From NCBI GenBank assembly GCA_903898715.1, contig CAIUGL010000012.1:1-48318 (forward strand): a DNA stretch of 48,318 nucleotides, read 5' to 3'. The DNA comes from an uncultured Cytophagaceae bacterium (lineage in GTDB: Bacteria; Bacteroidota; Bacteroidia; Cytophagales; Spirosomataceae). Positions 36,314 through 44,516 of this stretch are shown one piece after another; the stretch's first letter is position 1, and each line of letters opens with the position of its first letter. The notes under the pieces were generated by a model. That model had not been told where the DNA came from and did not search any database. It saw only the letters and a program-made list of their open reading frames with translations. The translations under genes were made by a program, and so were the position numbers.

Positions 36314-37693
36314 ATGGAAGGTTTGATTATGGCAGGGCAGTTGATCTTAGGGCTGTCGATTTTAGTTACGTTACACGAGTTTGGCCACTTTATTACGGCC
36401 AAATGGTTCAAAATGCGCGTAGAAAAATTTTATCTGTTTTTTGATTTTCTTTTCCCAATTCCCACCGTATTGAATTTTGCCTTATTCAAAAAGAAGGTAG
36501 GGGATACTGAATATGGTCTTGGCTGGTTCCCGCTCGGTGGATATGTATCTATTGCTGGAATGATTGATGAGACGCAGGATGCGGCCGACTTGGCTAAAGA
36601 GCCTGAACCGTGGGAATTCCGTGCGAAACCAGCTTGGCAACGACTAATTGTGATGCTTGGTGGTGTAATCGTAAACGTAATCACGGGTGTGGTCATCTTT
36701 GTTTGTTTGACCTATTCCAATGGCAATAACTTCATTTCAAAAACGGAATTAAATAAGAACGGAATTGTTGCACTTGAACTGGGTAAGCAAATTGGTCTAC
36801 AAACAGGTGATAAAATTGTGAAAGTAAATGGTTCGGATTTTAAGTCGCTTGCCGACTTGCGTACTTCCGATGTGTTATTGGGCGATAATTCTTCCTACAC
36901 CGTATTACGTGGCGACCAAACGATTGAGGTCAAAATTCCTTCTGATTTTATTGAGAAATTGAGCGATAAAAAAGCTGGTTTCATTGAGCCAATGGCTGCT
37001 TTTAAAGTAGCAGCAGTTGCGGCGCCAGAGCAGCCTTCGATGTTTGGAGGATCTTCAGGAGAGATGTTGCCGGCATTCTCAGCCGGGTTAAAAGAGGGGG
37101 ATTACATTACTTCCGTTAATCAAACGCCAATTCACTTTTACCATGAGGCAAAAGAAGCGATTTCGAAAGAAGCAGGTAAGCCTATTCGTTTAGGAATTCT
37201 CCGTCAAGGCAAAGCAGATACCTTAGAAATGGTTGTCGCAAAAACAGGCCAAATTGGATTTGCCCCTGAATTGTTAATTCAAATGACGCACGAGGACTAT
37301 AATTTTGGCCAAGCAGTAAGCATTGGTTCTGGTCGGGCATTTTCAGTTATTTCAGATAACGTGCGTGGATTTAAGAAAATCGCTTCTGGTGATGTTTCTG
37401 CTTCAAAGGCGTTAAGTGGCCCCATTGGTATTGCTCAAATGTTTGGCGGAGTCTGGGATTGGACGCGTTTCTGGATGTTGACCGGATTGTTATCCATGGC
37501 ACTTGCCTTCATGAACATTTTGCCTATTCCTGCCTTGGATGGAGGACATGCGATTTTCTTGATTTATGAAATGATTACGGGGAAACCTGCTTCCGAAAAG
37601 GTATTGGAAAAGGCCCAGCAAGTAGGTATGTTGATCTTATTAGCCTTAATGGCCTATACATTTGGCAACGATATTTTTAAAGCATTCTTCTAA
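36314..37693 (+). CDS. rseP: RIP metalloprotease RseP (site-2 protease)
   Basis: Membrane zinc protease of 459 residues. HEFGH (21-25) in the first membrane helix holds the zinc ligands and catalytic Glu. A PDZ region lies in the middle (about 150-310), and the last membrane part has NILPIPALDGGHAIFLIYE with the third zinc ligand Asp. In other bacteria it cuts anti-sigma factors in envelope stress. It begins 2 bases after dxr and is followed 2 bases later by the DUF6702 gene. Confidence 0.96.
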   Translation: MEGLIMAGQLILGLSILVTLHEFGHFITAKWFKMRVEKFYLFFDFLFPIPTVLNFALFKKKVGDTEYGLGWFPLGGYVSIAGMIDETQDAADLAKEPEPWEFRAKPAWQRLIVMLGGVIVNVITGVVIFVCLTYSNGNNFISKTELNKNGIVALELGKQIGLQTGDKIVKVNGSDFKSLADLRTSDVLLGDNSSYTVLRGDQTIEVKIPSDFIEKLSDKKAGFIEPMAAFKVAAVAAPEQPSMFGGSSGEMLPAFSAGLKEGDYITSVNQTPIHFYHEAKEAISKEAGKPIRLGILRQGKADTLEMVVAKTGQIGFAPELLIQMTHEDYNFGQAVSIGSGRAFSVISDNVRGFKKIASGDVSASKALSGPIGIAQMFGGVWDWTRFWMLTGLLSMALAFMNILPIPALDGGHAIFLIYEMITGKPASEKVLEKAQQVGMLILLALMAYTFGNDIFKAFF

Positions 37694-37695
37694 GT

Positions 37696-38184
37696 TTGAG
37701 AGCCAAATTAATCCTATTGCTATTATTGACGACGCCCATTTTTGGGCGTTCGTTGCATCCGTTCCATTCTAGTGTGGGCGATTGTATCTATAATGCAAAG
37801 GATAAAGTATGGGAAATCAGCATTCGGCTTTTTGAAGATGATTTAACTTTAGGTATTAGTCAATTTACTGGAGCCCCATTTTCATTTCATAAAAACCCGC
37901 AAGTCGATCCCATTTTAGAGAAATATGTCCGAAATTATTTTGGCATTCAGGTGAATCAAAAAAGAACTACCCCGTACCGATGGATTGGTTGGGAGTCTGT
38001 CGACGATATGATCTGGGTTTATCTCGAAATACCCTCTGATCAAGAACTATCCGGTGTTTTTATTGAAAATAGCTTGTTGGCCGATTCATTCCCCGATCAA
38101 ACCAATCTATTGCAAGTGGTACGAAATAGCCAAAAACGAAGTTATTTGTTCCGTAAAAACGAATGGGTTCAACGGCTCGAATAG
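37696..38184 (+). CDS. DUF6702-like exported protein
   Basis: A 162-residue protein with an N-terminal signal (hydrophobic LILLLLLTTPIFG). It is then HPFHSSVGDCIYNAKDKVWE and an EISIRLFEDDLTLGI run, which matches the HP(F/Y)HxSV pattern of the Bacteroidota DUF6702 family. The only early start codon in frame is TTG at 37696, two bases after the rseP stop. It is therefore likely to be translated by re-initiation after RseP. Function is unknown; a periplasmic location is predicted. Confidence 0.75.
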   Translation: MRAKLILLLLLTTPIFGRSLHPFHSSVGDCIYNAKDKVWEISIRLFEDDLTLGISQFTGAPFSFHKNPQVDPILEKYVRNYFGIQVNQKRTTPYRWIGWESVDDMIWVYLEIPSDQELSGVFIENSLLADSFPDQTNLLQVVRNSQKRSYLFRKNEWVQRLE

Positions 38185-38278
38185 GTGAATGTCTGCCAAA
38201 TGGTCATGTGGCATGAAAATTGATAATTAGGGTCCCACTTCTGGAATTAAATCGAGGGGGAAATTTTAAATAGTGTGT

Positions 38279-40774
38279 ATGAATAATTCAAACGACCTTT
38301 TTAAGCATTTGCGCTTATCAGACATGTCTGATTTTGAGAATATAGAATTGATCCCGATCGGATCAGAGGGGATGGGGCAAGATGACAAAATGGGCGTTTT
38401 GTCAGAAGAACTACCCATACTTCCCATTCGCAATATTGTTTTGTTTCCAGGGATGGTGATACCGATTACAGTAAGCCGACAAAAATCCGTTCGACTTGTT
38501 AAGAAAGCATATAAAGGGGATCGGACAATCGGCGTTTTGGTGCAAGCCAACAATTCTAAGGAAGAACCCCAGCCGGACGATTTATATAAGATTGGAACCG
38601 TAGGTCACATCATAAAAATGTTTGTGCTGCCGGGCGGAAATACGACCATTATCGTCCAAGGCCGCAAGCGATTTGAAGTAAAAGATTACATCAAAACCGA
38701 ACCTAATTTAATCGCAAAAGTAGCCTACATTGAAGATACCTTTCCGAAGAAATTGAACAAGGAAAACAAAGCCTTGATTTCAACGCTCAAGGAAAACGCG
38801 ACTAAGATTTTAAACTTAAATCCTGAGATTCCTCGGGAGGCTCAAATTGCACTCGATAATATAGAATCCAATTCGTATTTGGTGCATTTCTTGTCATCCA
38901 ATATCAACGCGGAATTAATCGAAAAGCAGGCCTTGTTAGAGACGCTTGACGGTATTGAGCAAGCAACTAGGTTGTTGGAGCACATGCTCACCGACATCCA
39001 ATTGCTGGAGTTGAAACGCGAAATACAAAGTAAAGCATCGAGTGATATTGATCAGCAGCAACGGGATTATTACATACGCCAACAAATCAAAGTTTTACAA
39101 GAGGAGTTAGGAGTGGAAAGTCCAGAGCAAGAACTGGATGGATTGCGTGCGAAGGCAGCTAAGAAAAAATGGACGAAAGAGGTCAATGATTTCTTTCATA
39201 AAGAACTTTCCAAATTACAGCGTACCAATTCCATGTCGCCCGAATACCCGATGCTCATGAATTATGTGGAGCTTTTGGTCGACTTACCATGGTCGGAATA
39301 TTCGAAAGATAATTTTGATCTGATAAAGGCAAAAAAGGTATTGGATGCGGATCATTTTGGCTTGGAAAAAGTCAAAGAACGCATCATTGAATATTTGGCA
39401 GTTTTGAAAATGAAGGGTGACATGAAAGCCCCGATTTTATGCCTTTATGGTCCTCCGGGAGTTGGTAAAACTTCTTTGGGTCGATCCGTAGCCAAGGCCC
39501 TTGGGCGCAAATATGTCCGTATGGCTTTAGGTGGTTTGCACGATGAGTCTGAAATTCGCGGACACCGGAAAACCTATATTGGTGCGATGCCAGGAAAAGT
39601 GATTCAAAATATTAAAAAGGCAGGGTCGTCCAATCCCGTATTCATCTTAGATGAGATTGATAAGGTAGGAGGAGATCATCGGGGTGATCCACAATCTGCC
39701 TTGTTGGAGGTGTTGGATCCAGAGCAAAACAATAGTTTTTTAGATAATTATCTAGAAGTAGAATACGATTTGTCGCGTGTGATGTTTATCGCGACAGCAA
39801 ATAATCTGGATACGATTCATCCAGCTTTGCGTGATCGGATGGAAATCATTGAGGTGAGTGGGTACACCATGGAGGAAAAGGTGCAGATTGCTAAAAAACA
39901 TTTGATACCCAAGCAGAAATCGGAGCATGGCTTAGAAAAGGCAAGTTTTACCTTATCTGATGCAGCAATCCAAAAATTAATCGAAGGATATACACGTGAA
40001 TCAGGCGTTCGGAAACTGGAGCAAGAGATTGGTCGTGTCGTTCGTAAGATTACCAAATCGATTGCCATCGGGGAAACCTATCCTGCTAAAGTTGTACCTG
40101 CTGACATTGTTCGGATGTTGGGCCAAGAGGTATTTGAAAATGATTCGTACGAGAATAATGAGTATGCCGGTGTGGTCACTGGTTTGGCTTGGACGCCTGT
40201 GGGTGGTGATATTTTGTTTATCGAAACGCTACTAAATAAAGGCAAAGGGCAGCTGACATTATCAGGCCAACTGGGTGATGTGATGAAGGAGTCGGCGGTT
40301 GCTGCCTTAAGTTTCTTGAAGGCACATGCGGATGATTACGGCATTGATTACCGAATTTTTGATCAGTATAATTTACATATTCACGTTCCTGCAGGAGCTG
40401 TTCCAAAGGATGGTCCATCGGCAGGGATAACGATGCTGACTGCCATTGCTTCGGCATTAACACAGCGCCGTGTAAAATCGAATTTAGCGATGACGGGCGA
40501 AATTACGTTACGTGGGAAAGTCCTCCCAGTGGGTGGAATTAAAGAGAAAATTTTGGCGGCTAAACGTGCTGGAATTAAGGAAATCATCATGTGTGTAAAG
40601 AACCGCAAGGATGTAGAGGAGATTGAGCCTCATTACATTGCTGATCTTCGATTCCATTATGTGGAACATGCAACGGAAGTATTGGCGCTTGCCTTGTTAA
40701 CGGAGCAAGTTAAAAAGCCTGTTCAATTCGTTTTTCAGGAGGAAACTAAGGCGATCGTGTCTGCTGAGGTATAA
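38279..40774 (+). CDS. lon: ATP-dependent protease Lon
   Basis: Cytoplasmic AAA+ serine protease of 831 residues, using the ATG at 38279 (a GTG two codons earlier is also in frame). It has an N-terminal LAN domain beginning LPILPIRNIVLFPGM, a P-loop GPPGVGKT (391-398), and the protease domain with Ser714 in PKDGPSAGI and Lys757 in GGIKEKILAA, the Ser-Lys dyad. It is monocistronic. An inverted repeat upstream may be regulatory. Its last 40 bases overlap the recQ gene end. Confidence 0.97.
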   Translation: MNNSNDLFKHLRLSDMSDFENIELIPIGSEGMGQDDKMGVLSEELPILPIRNIVLFPGMVIPITVSRQKSVRLVKKAYKGDRTIGVLVQANNSKEEPQPDDLYKIGTVGHIIKMFVLPGGNTTIIVQGRKRFEVKDYIKTEPNLIAKVAYIEDTFPKKLNKENKALISTLKENATKILNLNPEIPREAQIALDNIESNSYLVHFLSSNINAELIEKQALLETLDGIEQATRLLEHMLTDIQLLELKREIQSKASSDIDQQQRDYYIRQQIKVLQEELGVESPEQELDGLRAKAAKKKWTKEVNDFFHKELSKLQRTNSMSPEYPMLMNYVELLVDLPWSEYSKDNFDLIKAKKVLDADHFGLEKVKERIIEYLAVLKMKGDMKAPILCLYGPPGVGKTSLGRSVAKALGRKYVRMALGGLHDESEIRGHRKTYIGAMPGKVIQNIKKAGSSNPVFILDEIDKVGGDHRGDPQSALLEVLDPEQNNSFLDNYLEVEYDLSRVMFIATANNLDTIHPALRDRMEIIEVSGYTMEEKVQIAKKHLIPKQKSEHGLEKASFTLSDAAIQKLIEGYTRESGVRKLEQEIGRVVRKITKSIAIGETYPAKVVPADIVRMLGQEVFENDSYENNEYAGVVTGLAWTPVGGDILFIETLLNKGKGQLTLSGQLGDVMKESAVAALSFLKAHADDYGIDYRIFDQYNLHIHVPAGAVPKDGPSAGITMLTAIASALTQRRVKSNLAMTGEITLRGKVLPVGGIKEKILAAKRAGIKEIIMCVKNRKDVEEIEPHYIADLRFHYVEHATEVLALALLTEQVKKPVQFVFQEETKAIVSAEV

Positions 40775-42660
40775 TTAATCTGACCAGCTTCTAAGCAAAA
40801 TTGAATGACTTTAGCTGCCTCTGTTCGCGTGAGTGGGCGGAGGCAGTCGGTCAAATCTTCTAGGGTCATCGGCCCATTTTTCAGGTAATTAAGAATTAAT
40901 TTTTGCTCGACTTCCATGCCTTCTGGGAAAGCGCGGCCATTTTGTTCTTTTTTACGCTGAACACATATATCACACACGCCACAATTAATGAGTAATTGCT
41001 CACCAAAATACGCACTGATCTTACGTGTCCGACATGTTTTTTGGTCACGAACATAGGATTCAACGGCATCGATTTTTGATTTACTGCGCTCTTTTTTTTG
41101 TAGGTACTCGGACCAGGTAATGGGCAGATTATCGATGTTTGCGCGTGGTGTCAGTAAGGTAAGTTTAGGTAACCCATTTTGTTTTTCGTATTCGATGATT
41201 TCGAATTTGGCCAATAGGTTTAAGTAACGTTCGATTTCTTCGACAGGAACTTTAAGTTGGATACTTAGTGAAGCTTCAGAAATTGAAACGAATTGGGTGT
41301 ATAAATTCCCACCAAATTGCCTCAGTAAAAACTTCAAGAAGGATTCGAATTTTTCATTTCGAATTTGGAAGTCGTAAAGTTCGGTTGCATTAACCTGAAT
41401 CTTGATTTTGGATGGATTTTGAAAAGCATCGCTCATCAGGAATAAACCTTCAGATTCAAGTGTTTTTAGTGCATAAAACGTCTCCGAGGTGGGTAATTGG
41501 AATCTGCGCGCCATTTCAGTCCAGTCAAAATCATAGGTACTTAGTTCTCCACTTCCTGCCGCGATTTGCAAGAAATTACTCATGGCCTGGTAGGTTTTTT
41601 GAAGAACCTCTGCACTTGGGAATGATTTTTCCCAGTTTTTCTGTAGCTCGATCAGATCGTTTTTTTCAACCATCGCTACGGCATAGGCTTTTTGTTCATC
41701 TCTTCCTGCCCGACCGGCCTCTTGGTAATAGGCTTCCAAAGAGTCTGGCAGATCCACATGGACAACCAGGCGAACATCTGATTTATCGATTCCCATCCCA
41801 AAGGCATTGGTCGCCACGATGCATTGGATTTGATTAGCGATCCATGCTTTTTGTCGGCTGGTTCGTTGGTCTGGACTCAAGCCTGCATGGTAAAAATCGG
41901 CTTTCATTCCTTGCTTTTGCAGATATGCAGCGATTTCCTGCGTTTTTCTTCGGTTGCGTGCGTAGACAATCGATGAGCCGCCTACCTTCTTTAGCATGTT
42001 GAACAGTTGAGGTTCTTTGTCCTCCACCCACAAACATGAATAGGATAGGTTAGCTCGCTGGAAACTTTTTTGAAAGACCTTGGGGTTTTTAAGCTGTAAT
42101 TTATCTAGTATATCTTGTTGGACTTCCTGATTGGCAGATGCAGTTAGCGCAATACATGGGGTAGATTCCGGAATTAATTGCTTGAAATTGATAATTTCTA
42201 AATAGGCCGGCCGGAAGTCGTAACCCCATTGCGAGATGCAATGTGCTTCATCGATAACGAGCAAATTGATTTGCATTTGTTTGGCACGCGCAATAAACAA
42301 ATCCGTTTTGAGGCGTTCAGGGGAAATGTATAGAAATTTGATTGCGCCGTAAATGCAATTGTCTAGTAGGATATCAATTTGTCGATTGGACATGCCTGAA
42401 AAAATGGCTACTGCCGGAATGCCTCGTTGGGTTAGCTGATCCACTTGATCTTGCATTAAGGCAATCAACGGCGAAACAACGATGCAAATCCCGTCTTGAG
42501 CCATGGCGGGCACTTGAAAACAAATGGATTTTCCACCACCGGTAGGAAGTAAGGCAAGGGTATCTTGTTGCTTAAGTACAGATTCGATGATCTCCTGCTG
42601 GAGTGGTCGAAAGGTGCTATGGCCCCAATAGTTTGCTAATATGTGATGAATATCCGCCAT
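40735..42660 (-). CDS. recQ: ATP-dependent DNA helicase RecQ family
   Basis: 3'-5' DNA helicase of 641 residues from the ATG at 42660 (MADIHHILANYWGHSTFRP). A promoter box upstream rules out the earlier ATG at 42681. Seen are the P-loop ALLPTGGGKSICF, the DEAH box VIDEAHCISQWGYDF, motif VI QEAGRAGRDE, and the zinc-binding cysteines CRTRK...CGVCDIC. There is no HRDC domain; the C-terminal part ends in a winged-helix-like region, giving the short form typical of Bacteroidota. It overlaps lon by 40 bases. Confidence 0.94.
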   Translation of the reverse strand: MADIHHILANYWGHSTFRPLQQEIIESVLKQQDTLALLPTGGGKSICFQVPAMAQDGICIVVSPLIALMQDQVDQLTQRGIPAVAIFSGMSNRQIDILLDNCIYGAIKFLYISPERLKTDLFIARAKQMQINLLVIDEAHCISQWGYDFRPAYLEIINFKQLIPESTPCIALTASANQEVQQDILDKLQLKNPKVFQKSFQRANLSYSCLWVEDKEPQLFNMLKKVGGSSIVYARNRRKTQEIAAYLQKQGMKADFYHAGLSPDQRTSRQKAWIANQIQCIVATNAFGMGIDKSDVRLVVHVDLPDSLEAYYQEAGRAGRDEQKAYAVAMVEKNDLIELQKNWEKSFPSAEVLQKTYQAMSNFLQIAAGSGELSTYDFDWTEMARRFQLPTSETFYALKTLESEGLFLMSDAFQNPSKIKIQVNATELYDFQIRNEKFESFLKFLLRQFGGNLYTQFVSISEASLSIQLKVPVEEIERYLNLLAKFEIIEYEKQNGLPKLTLLTPRANIDNLPITWSEYLQKKERSKSKIDAVESYVRDQKTCRTRKISAYFGEQLLINCGVCDICVQRKKEQNGRAFPEGMEVEQKLILNYLKNGPMTLEDLTDCLRPLTRTEAAKVIQFCLEAGQINYTSADTIALVSS

Positions 42661-42669
42661 TTGTTCAAT

Positions 42670-42677
42670 CAAAAATA
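42670..42677 (-). promoter_or_regulatory. -7 promoter box for recQ
   Basis: TATTTTTG on the minus strand is an exact -7 match 9 bases before the ATG at 42660, so the leader would be only about five bases. No -33 match. It decides the recQ start codon. Confidence 0.5.
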
Positions 42678-42791
42678 CCAAAAAAAGCGTGTATCGAGAC
42701 CGCTTGATTTTATTTTAAAAATAAACTGAAGAAATATGCGGTAGAATTTATGCCAAAGCTTATTTTTATAATCGATAAAAATAAATGTAGC

Positions 42792-44258
42792 ATGTTGAAT
42801 GAGCAGGATTTAGGCCAATTGAGGGCAAGAGGGATTAGTGAGGAGGAAATAAGCCAACAAGTTGGATATTTTGAAAATGGGTTTCCATGGATGGCTTTGG
42901 AGAAGTCGGCAACGGTAGGAGATGGGATCATTCGCTTTTCCGAAGTGGAATTAGCTGATTTTGTCAGTTTGTTTGAACAGGAGCGTTCAGCGTTATCGAT
43001 ATTAAAAATGGTTCCAGCATCCGGTGCTGCCACGCGCATGTTTAAGTCATTGTTTGAGCATTTGACGTCTGGTGAGTCCAACAAGGAATCGCGTTTGTTT
43101 TTCGAAAAAATTCAGGAATTCGCTTTTTATCCAGCGTTGAAAAAATGGATTACCTCGAATGATGGCGAAACGGAGGTTTTATCACGCTTATTGGCTTCCC
43201 CAGGGCTTGAATATGGAATTTTACCCAAAGGTTTATTGGAATTTCATACCTATGAAACGGGTGCGCGAACGCCTTTTGAGGAGCACTTAGTGGAGGCAGC
43301 CTTGTATGCATCAGATGGAGCGTTGGCACGTTTACACTTTACCGTTTCCCCGGAACACCGTTCTCGTTTTGAAGCCTTGGCAGCTCGTTTGATTCCAGTT
43401 TGGGAGGCATATTTTGGTATCCGATATGAATTGAGTTTTTCGGAGCAAAAGCCAAGTACGGATACGGTTGCGGTGAATATGGACAATACCTTGTTTAGGG
43501 AGTCGGATGGAGCACTATTATTTCGTCCAGCGGGACATGGTGCTTTGTTGGAGAATTTAAATGACTTACAAGCGGATGTGATTTTTATCAAGAATATTGA
43601 TAATGTGGTTCCTGATGCGCTTAAAGATTCGACGATTTTATATAAAAAGGCATTGGGTGGATTATTGGTCTCTATATTAGCTAAAACAGAATCGTTCGCG
43701 AGTAAGTTGCGCGCGAATCCTTCGGAGGAACTAATTGCGGAGGCGCTTGTTTTTATGGGTACTTATTTGGGTTATGTGCCATCATCTGATTTCCAACAGG
43801 TTTTTTTGGCGGATCAAGTTGATGTGCTCTTGTCTGTTTTAGCTCGGCCTACGCGTGTTTGTGGTGTTGTAAAGAATACGGGAGAGCCGGGTGGCGGTCC
43901 TTTTTGGTGTCCGGATGAAACGGGAAATTTATCCTTACAATTGGTTGAGTCAGCTCAAGTAGATATGAACAATCCAGGCCAAAAAGAACTGTTTGCTGGA
44001 TCGACGCATTTTAATCCGGTGGATTTGGTTTGTGCGCCACGGGGCTTAGATTTATTGGCATTTCGGGATATGGCAACTGGATTTATAACGGAGAAAACCA
44101 AAGATGGTCGTGGATTGAAAGCGCAAGAGTTGCCAGGTTTGTGGAATGGTGCGATGGCCTATTGGAATACGGTGTTTGTGGAGGTTCCGTTGGAAACGTT
44201 TAATCCTGTAAAGACGGTAACAGATTTGTTACGTGATGCACACCAAAACAATGGATAG
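42792..44258 (+). CDS. DUF4301 family protein, possible UDPGP-like nucleotidyltransferase
   Basis: A Bacteroidota-type protein of 488 residues, officially of unknown function. I start at the ATG at 42792 (MLNEQDLGQLRARG), the usual family opening; the frame is open from 42750. VPASGAATRM (74-83) looks like the nucleotide loop of sugar nucleotidyltransferases. RPAGHGALLENLNDL followed by FIKNIDNVVPD (GHG at 248-250, NIDN at 268-271) resembles the uridine-binding GHG and N-x-DN motifs of UDP-sugar pyrophosphorylases. A nucleotidyltransferase activity is therefore likely but inferred. It is transcribed toward uxuA, with a terminator in between. Confidence 0.85.
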   Translation: MLNEQDLGQLRARGISEEEISQQVGYFENGFPWMALEKSATVGDGIIRFSEVELADFVSLFEQERSALSILKMVPASGAATRMFKSLFEHLTSGESNKESRLFFEKIQEFAFYPALKKWITSNDGETEVLSRLLASPGLEYGILPKGLLEFHTYETGARTPFEEHLVEAALYASDGALARLHFTVSPEHRSRFEALAARLIPVWEAYFGIRYELSFSEQKPSTDTVAVNMDNTLFRESDGALLFRPAGHGALLENLNDLQADVIFIKNIDNVVPDALKDSTILYKKALGGLLVSILAKTESFASKLRANPSEELIAEALVFMGTYLGYVPSSDFQQVFLADQVDVLLSVLARPTRVCGVVKNTGEPGGGPFWCPDETGNLSLQLVESAQVDMNNPGQKELFAGSTHFNPVDLVCAPRGLDLLAFRDMATGFITEKTKDGRGLKAQELPGLWNGAMAYWNTVFVEVPLETFNPVKTVTDLLRDAHQNNG

Positions 44259-44282
44259 ATTTTTACTTATTAAAAAAACACT

Positions 44283-44290
44283 TATTTTTG
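44283..44290 (+). promoter_or_regulatory. -7 box in the gap between DUF4301 and uxuA
   Basis: TATTTTTG, exact -7 match, followed by GCACC as at the rpsL start region. No TTG at the -33 position. If active, it would drive a short RNA that stops at the terminator at 44335-44374. Confidence 0.45.
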
Positions 44291-44296
44291 CACCTC

Positions 44297-44374
44297 TTCC
44301 AGCAGATTGTTTAGGAAGTATATAAATGCTTGATTACAAAAACCTTGTCCGGGATCCAGGCAAGGTTTTTTTTA
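44297..44374 (+). ncRNA. Possible small RNA upstream of uxuA
   Basis: An interval of about 78 bases starts just after an exact -7 box and ends in a strong terminator hairpin with eight T. There is no reading frame in it worth naming. The alternative is that the hairpin only ends the DUF4301 transcript and the -7 box is chance. No match to a known RNA family recognised. Confidence 0.3.
44335..44374 (+). terminator. Terminator after DUF4301
   Basis: CCTTGTC / GGCAAGG stem (one G-U pair) with a loop of nine bases, A-rich before and T8 after. It separates DUF4301 from uxuA. Confidence 0.8.
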
Positions 44375-44484
44375 TCAAATATGTGTAATAATGACCAAGT
44401 AATTTTTAACCCATTTGAGCTTTTAAGAACAGTATAAAAATAAAAAAGCGTGGGCTGAATTCGAAACTGCTGTTTGGTAGCGGA

Positions 44485-44512
44485 GAACGTCACCCGATGA
44501 ACGTAACACGTA
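44485..44512 (+). repeat. Imperfect 14-base tandem repeat before uxuA
   Basis: Two adjacent copies (44485-44498 and 44499-44512), both beginning GAACGT, match at 10 of 14 positions and end 4 bases before the uxuA ATG. They may be an operator or chance. No clear promoter is visible in 44375-44484. Confidence 0.4.
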
Positions 44513-44516
44513 TATT

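Noticed and set aside
41412-41837. 141-codon frame opposite recQ
   Set aside because: It lies entirely inside the conserved recQ helicase core and has no recognisable family or promoter.
44375-44516. Possible riboswitch upstream of uxuA
   Set aside because: Beyond the short tandem repeat I found no extended pairing or known aptamer motif.
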